A stretch of DNA of 16,083 nt, taken from UBA1858 sp965658595 (GTDB lineage Bacteria > Pseudomonadota > Gammaproteobacteria > UBA4575). Position numbers and translations under genes: made by a program. The stretch spans positions 1 to 16,083 of the forward strand of contig CBFHSW010000042.1 in the NCBI GenBank assembly GCA_965658595.1, given 5' to 3'. Below, piece after piece: positions 15,116 through 16,083 of the stretch (the stretch's first letter is position 1; every line of letters starts with the position of its first letter). The notes beneath the pieces are model-generated. The model made no database searches. It was not told the origin of the DNA and worked only from the letters and a program-made list of their open reading frames with translations.

Positions 15116-16083
15116 CTATTTGGCATTGCATAGAGCAACGGTGGTGTCGAGCATGCGATTAGAGAAGCCCCACTCGTTGTCATACCATGACTGCACTTTA
15201 ACCAGCGTTCCACCCATGACCTTAGTCAAAGTGGACTCAAATATAGATGATGCCGGATTATGATTAAAATCACATGACACTAATAAATCTTCGTTGTAGG
15301 CAAGCACACCACTTAACGCCCCTTGGGAAGCTTCTAACATAATATTGTTCACTTCTTCGACTGTGGTGTCGCGGGAAGCTTGGAAAGTCAAATCAACAAT
15401 CGATACGTTGATCGTCGGCACACGCATTGCAAAGCCGTCCAACTTACCATTCATTTCAGGCAAAACTAAACCAACGGCAAGTGCTGCACCGGTTTTAGTC
15501 GGAATCATTGATTGCGTTGCAGAGCGCGCACGACGCAAGTCAGAGTGCGCTACATCAGTTAGCACTTGATCGTTGGTGTAAGCATGAATAGTGGTCATCA
15601 AGCCGTGCTCAAGACCAATTTTTTCATTCAGTGGTTTAACCAAAGGAGCTAAGCAGTTAGTGGTGCAAGATGCGTTTGATATAACAGTATCAGAGGACTT
15701 TAAGATACTGTCGTTTACGCCATACACGACGGTGGCATCAACATCGCTACCACCGGGTGCTGAAATGATGACTTTTTTAGCGCCAGCGGTTAAATGCGCT
15801 GAAGCTTTTTCTTTGCTCGCAAAAAATCCAGTGGATTCATGCACTACATCCACACCTAATTCTGCCCAAGGAAGTTTAGCCGGGTCACGCTCACTACATA
15901 CACGAATACGATCACCATTGATGATCATATGATCGCCCTCTAATGAGACATCTGCATTGAATTTTCCATGTGCAGAATCGTATTGAGTTAAATGTGCGTT
16001 AGTGCTCGCGTCAGCTAAATCATTAATTGCCACCACTTGAATCTCATCAGTACGACCAGACTCATACAGTGCACGTAAAATGT
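15116..16083 (-). CDS. gap: Glyceraldehyde-3-phosphate dehydrogenase (5' end missing)
   Basis: This enzyme oxidises glyceraldehyde 3-phosphate with NAD(P)+ and phosphate to 1,3-bisphosphoglycerate, the substrate of the Pgk encoded next. The visible 321 residues run to the right edge of the window; the frame is open there, and the first visible residues (ILRALYESGRTDEIQVVAIN) lie just after the usual GxGxxG dinucleotide motif, so roughly 13-15 residues are missing. Seen are NDLAD, compatible with NAD preference, SCTTNC with catalytic Cys at visible residue 139, TTIHAYTNDQ with the catalytic His, and WYDNEWG near the C-terminus. A GTG at 16036 could be misread as the start, but the frame clearly continues upstream. 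It is the first visible gene of the gap-pgk-pyk-fba unit. Confidence 0.95.
   Translation of the reverse strand, partial: ILRALYESGRTDEIQVVAINDLADASTNAHLTQYDSAHGKFNADVSLEGDHMIINGDRIRVCSERDPAKLPWAELGVDVVHESTGFFASKEKASAHLTAGAKKVIISAPGGSDVDATVVYGVNDSILKSSDTVISNASCTTNCLAPLVKPLNEKIGLEHGLMTTIHAYTNDQVLTDVAHSDLRRARSATQSMIPTKTGAALAVGLVLPEMNGKLDGFAMRVPTINVSIVDLTFQASRDTTVEEVNNIMLEASQGALSGVLAYNEDLLVSCDFNHNPASSIFESTLTKVMGGTLVKVQSWYDNEWGFSNRMLDTTVALCNAK

Noticed and set aside
16034..16036. GTG as start of Gap
   Set aside because: The frame continues upstream to the window edge with clear Gap sequence (LRALYESGRTDEIQ), so the gene is cut by the window, not short.
1..16083. Mobile element, CRISPR array, defence island or RNA gene
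   Set aside because: No transposase, integrase, terminal repeats, repeat-spacer pattern or tRNA/rRNA-like sequence is visible, and the genes are mostly housekeeping.

Overview
The window looks like ordinary chromosome of a gammaproteobacterium with moderate to low GC content. SlyX, SlyD, a YaiI-type protein, a DeaD/CsdA-type helicase and purE-purK all fit that group. The 296-residue PurC and a class I aldolase inside a gap-pgk-pyk-fba cluster point away from the Enterobacteriaceae, towards lineages such as the Thiotrichales or Methylophaga-like bacteria. That finer placement is inference and weak. I see no tRNA, rRNA, CRISPR array, insertion sequence, phage gene or obvious foreign island.

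Layout. Positions 1-56 hold the first 18 codons of a minus-strand gene for a secreted or membrane protein. Its leader and other regulatory-looking sequence fill 57-365. Two plus-strand membrane proteins follow: an unrecognised 106-residue protein and an SpmA-SpmB fusion of the nucleoside-recognition Gate family. A sodium:solute symporter converges on them from the minus strand. Next is a tight minus-strand group, purE-purK-acuI (acrylyl-CoA reductase/YhdH family), which is divergent from purC. PurK, PurE and PurC carry out three successive steps of purine synthesis (AIR to N5-CAIR to CAIR to SAICAR), so the 6130-6261 gap probably coordinates them.

The plus-strand DEAD-box helicase deaD has a long basic tail and converges on slyD; a slyD terminator lies across the deaD stop codon. 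A yaiI-type gene follows, divergent from a bioD-slyX pair. The right-hand third is a minus-strand central-carbon operon read as gap (start outside the window), pgk, pyk, class I fba. It ends at a clear terminator that faces slyX.

I found no convincing evidence of a wholly new system. The points most worth a second look are the small membrane protein beside the SpmA-SpmB fusion, an oxidoreductase locked into the purEK operon, a perfect palindrome at the likely symporter promoter, leader hairpins before deaD and bioD, and active-site signature variants in Pyk and BioD. All promoter calls were made by eye and are tentative.
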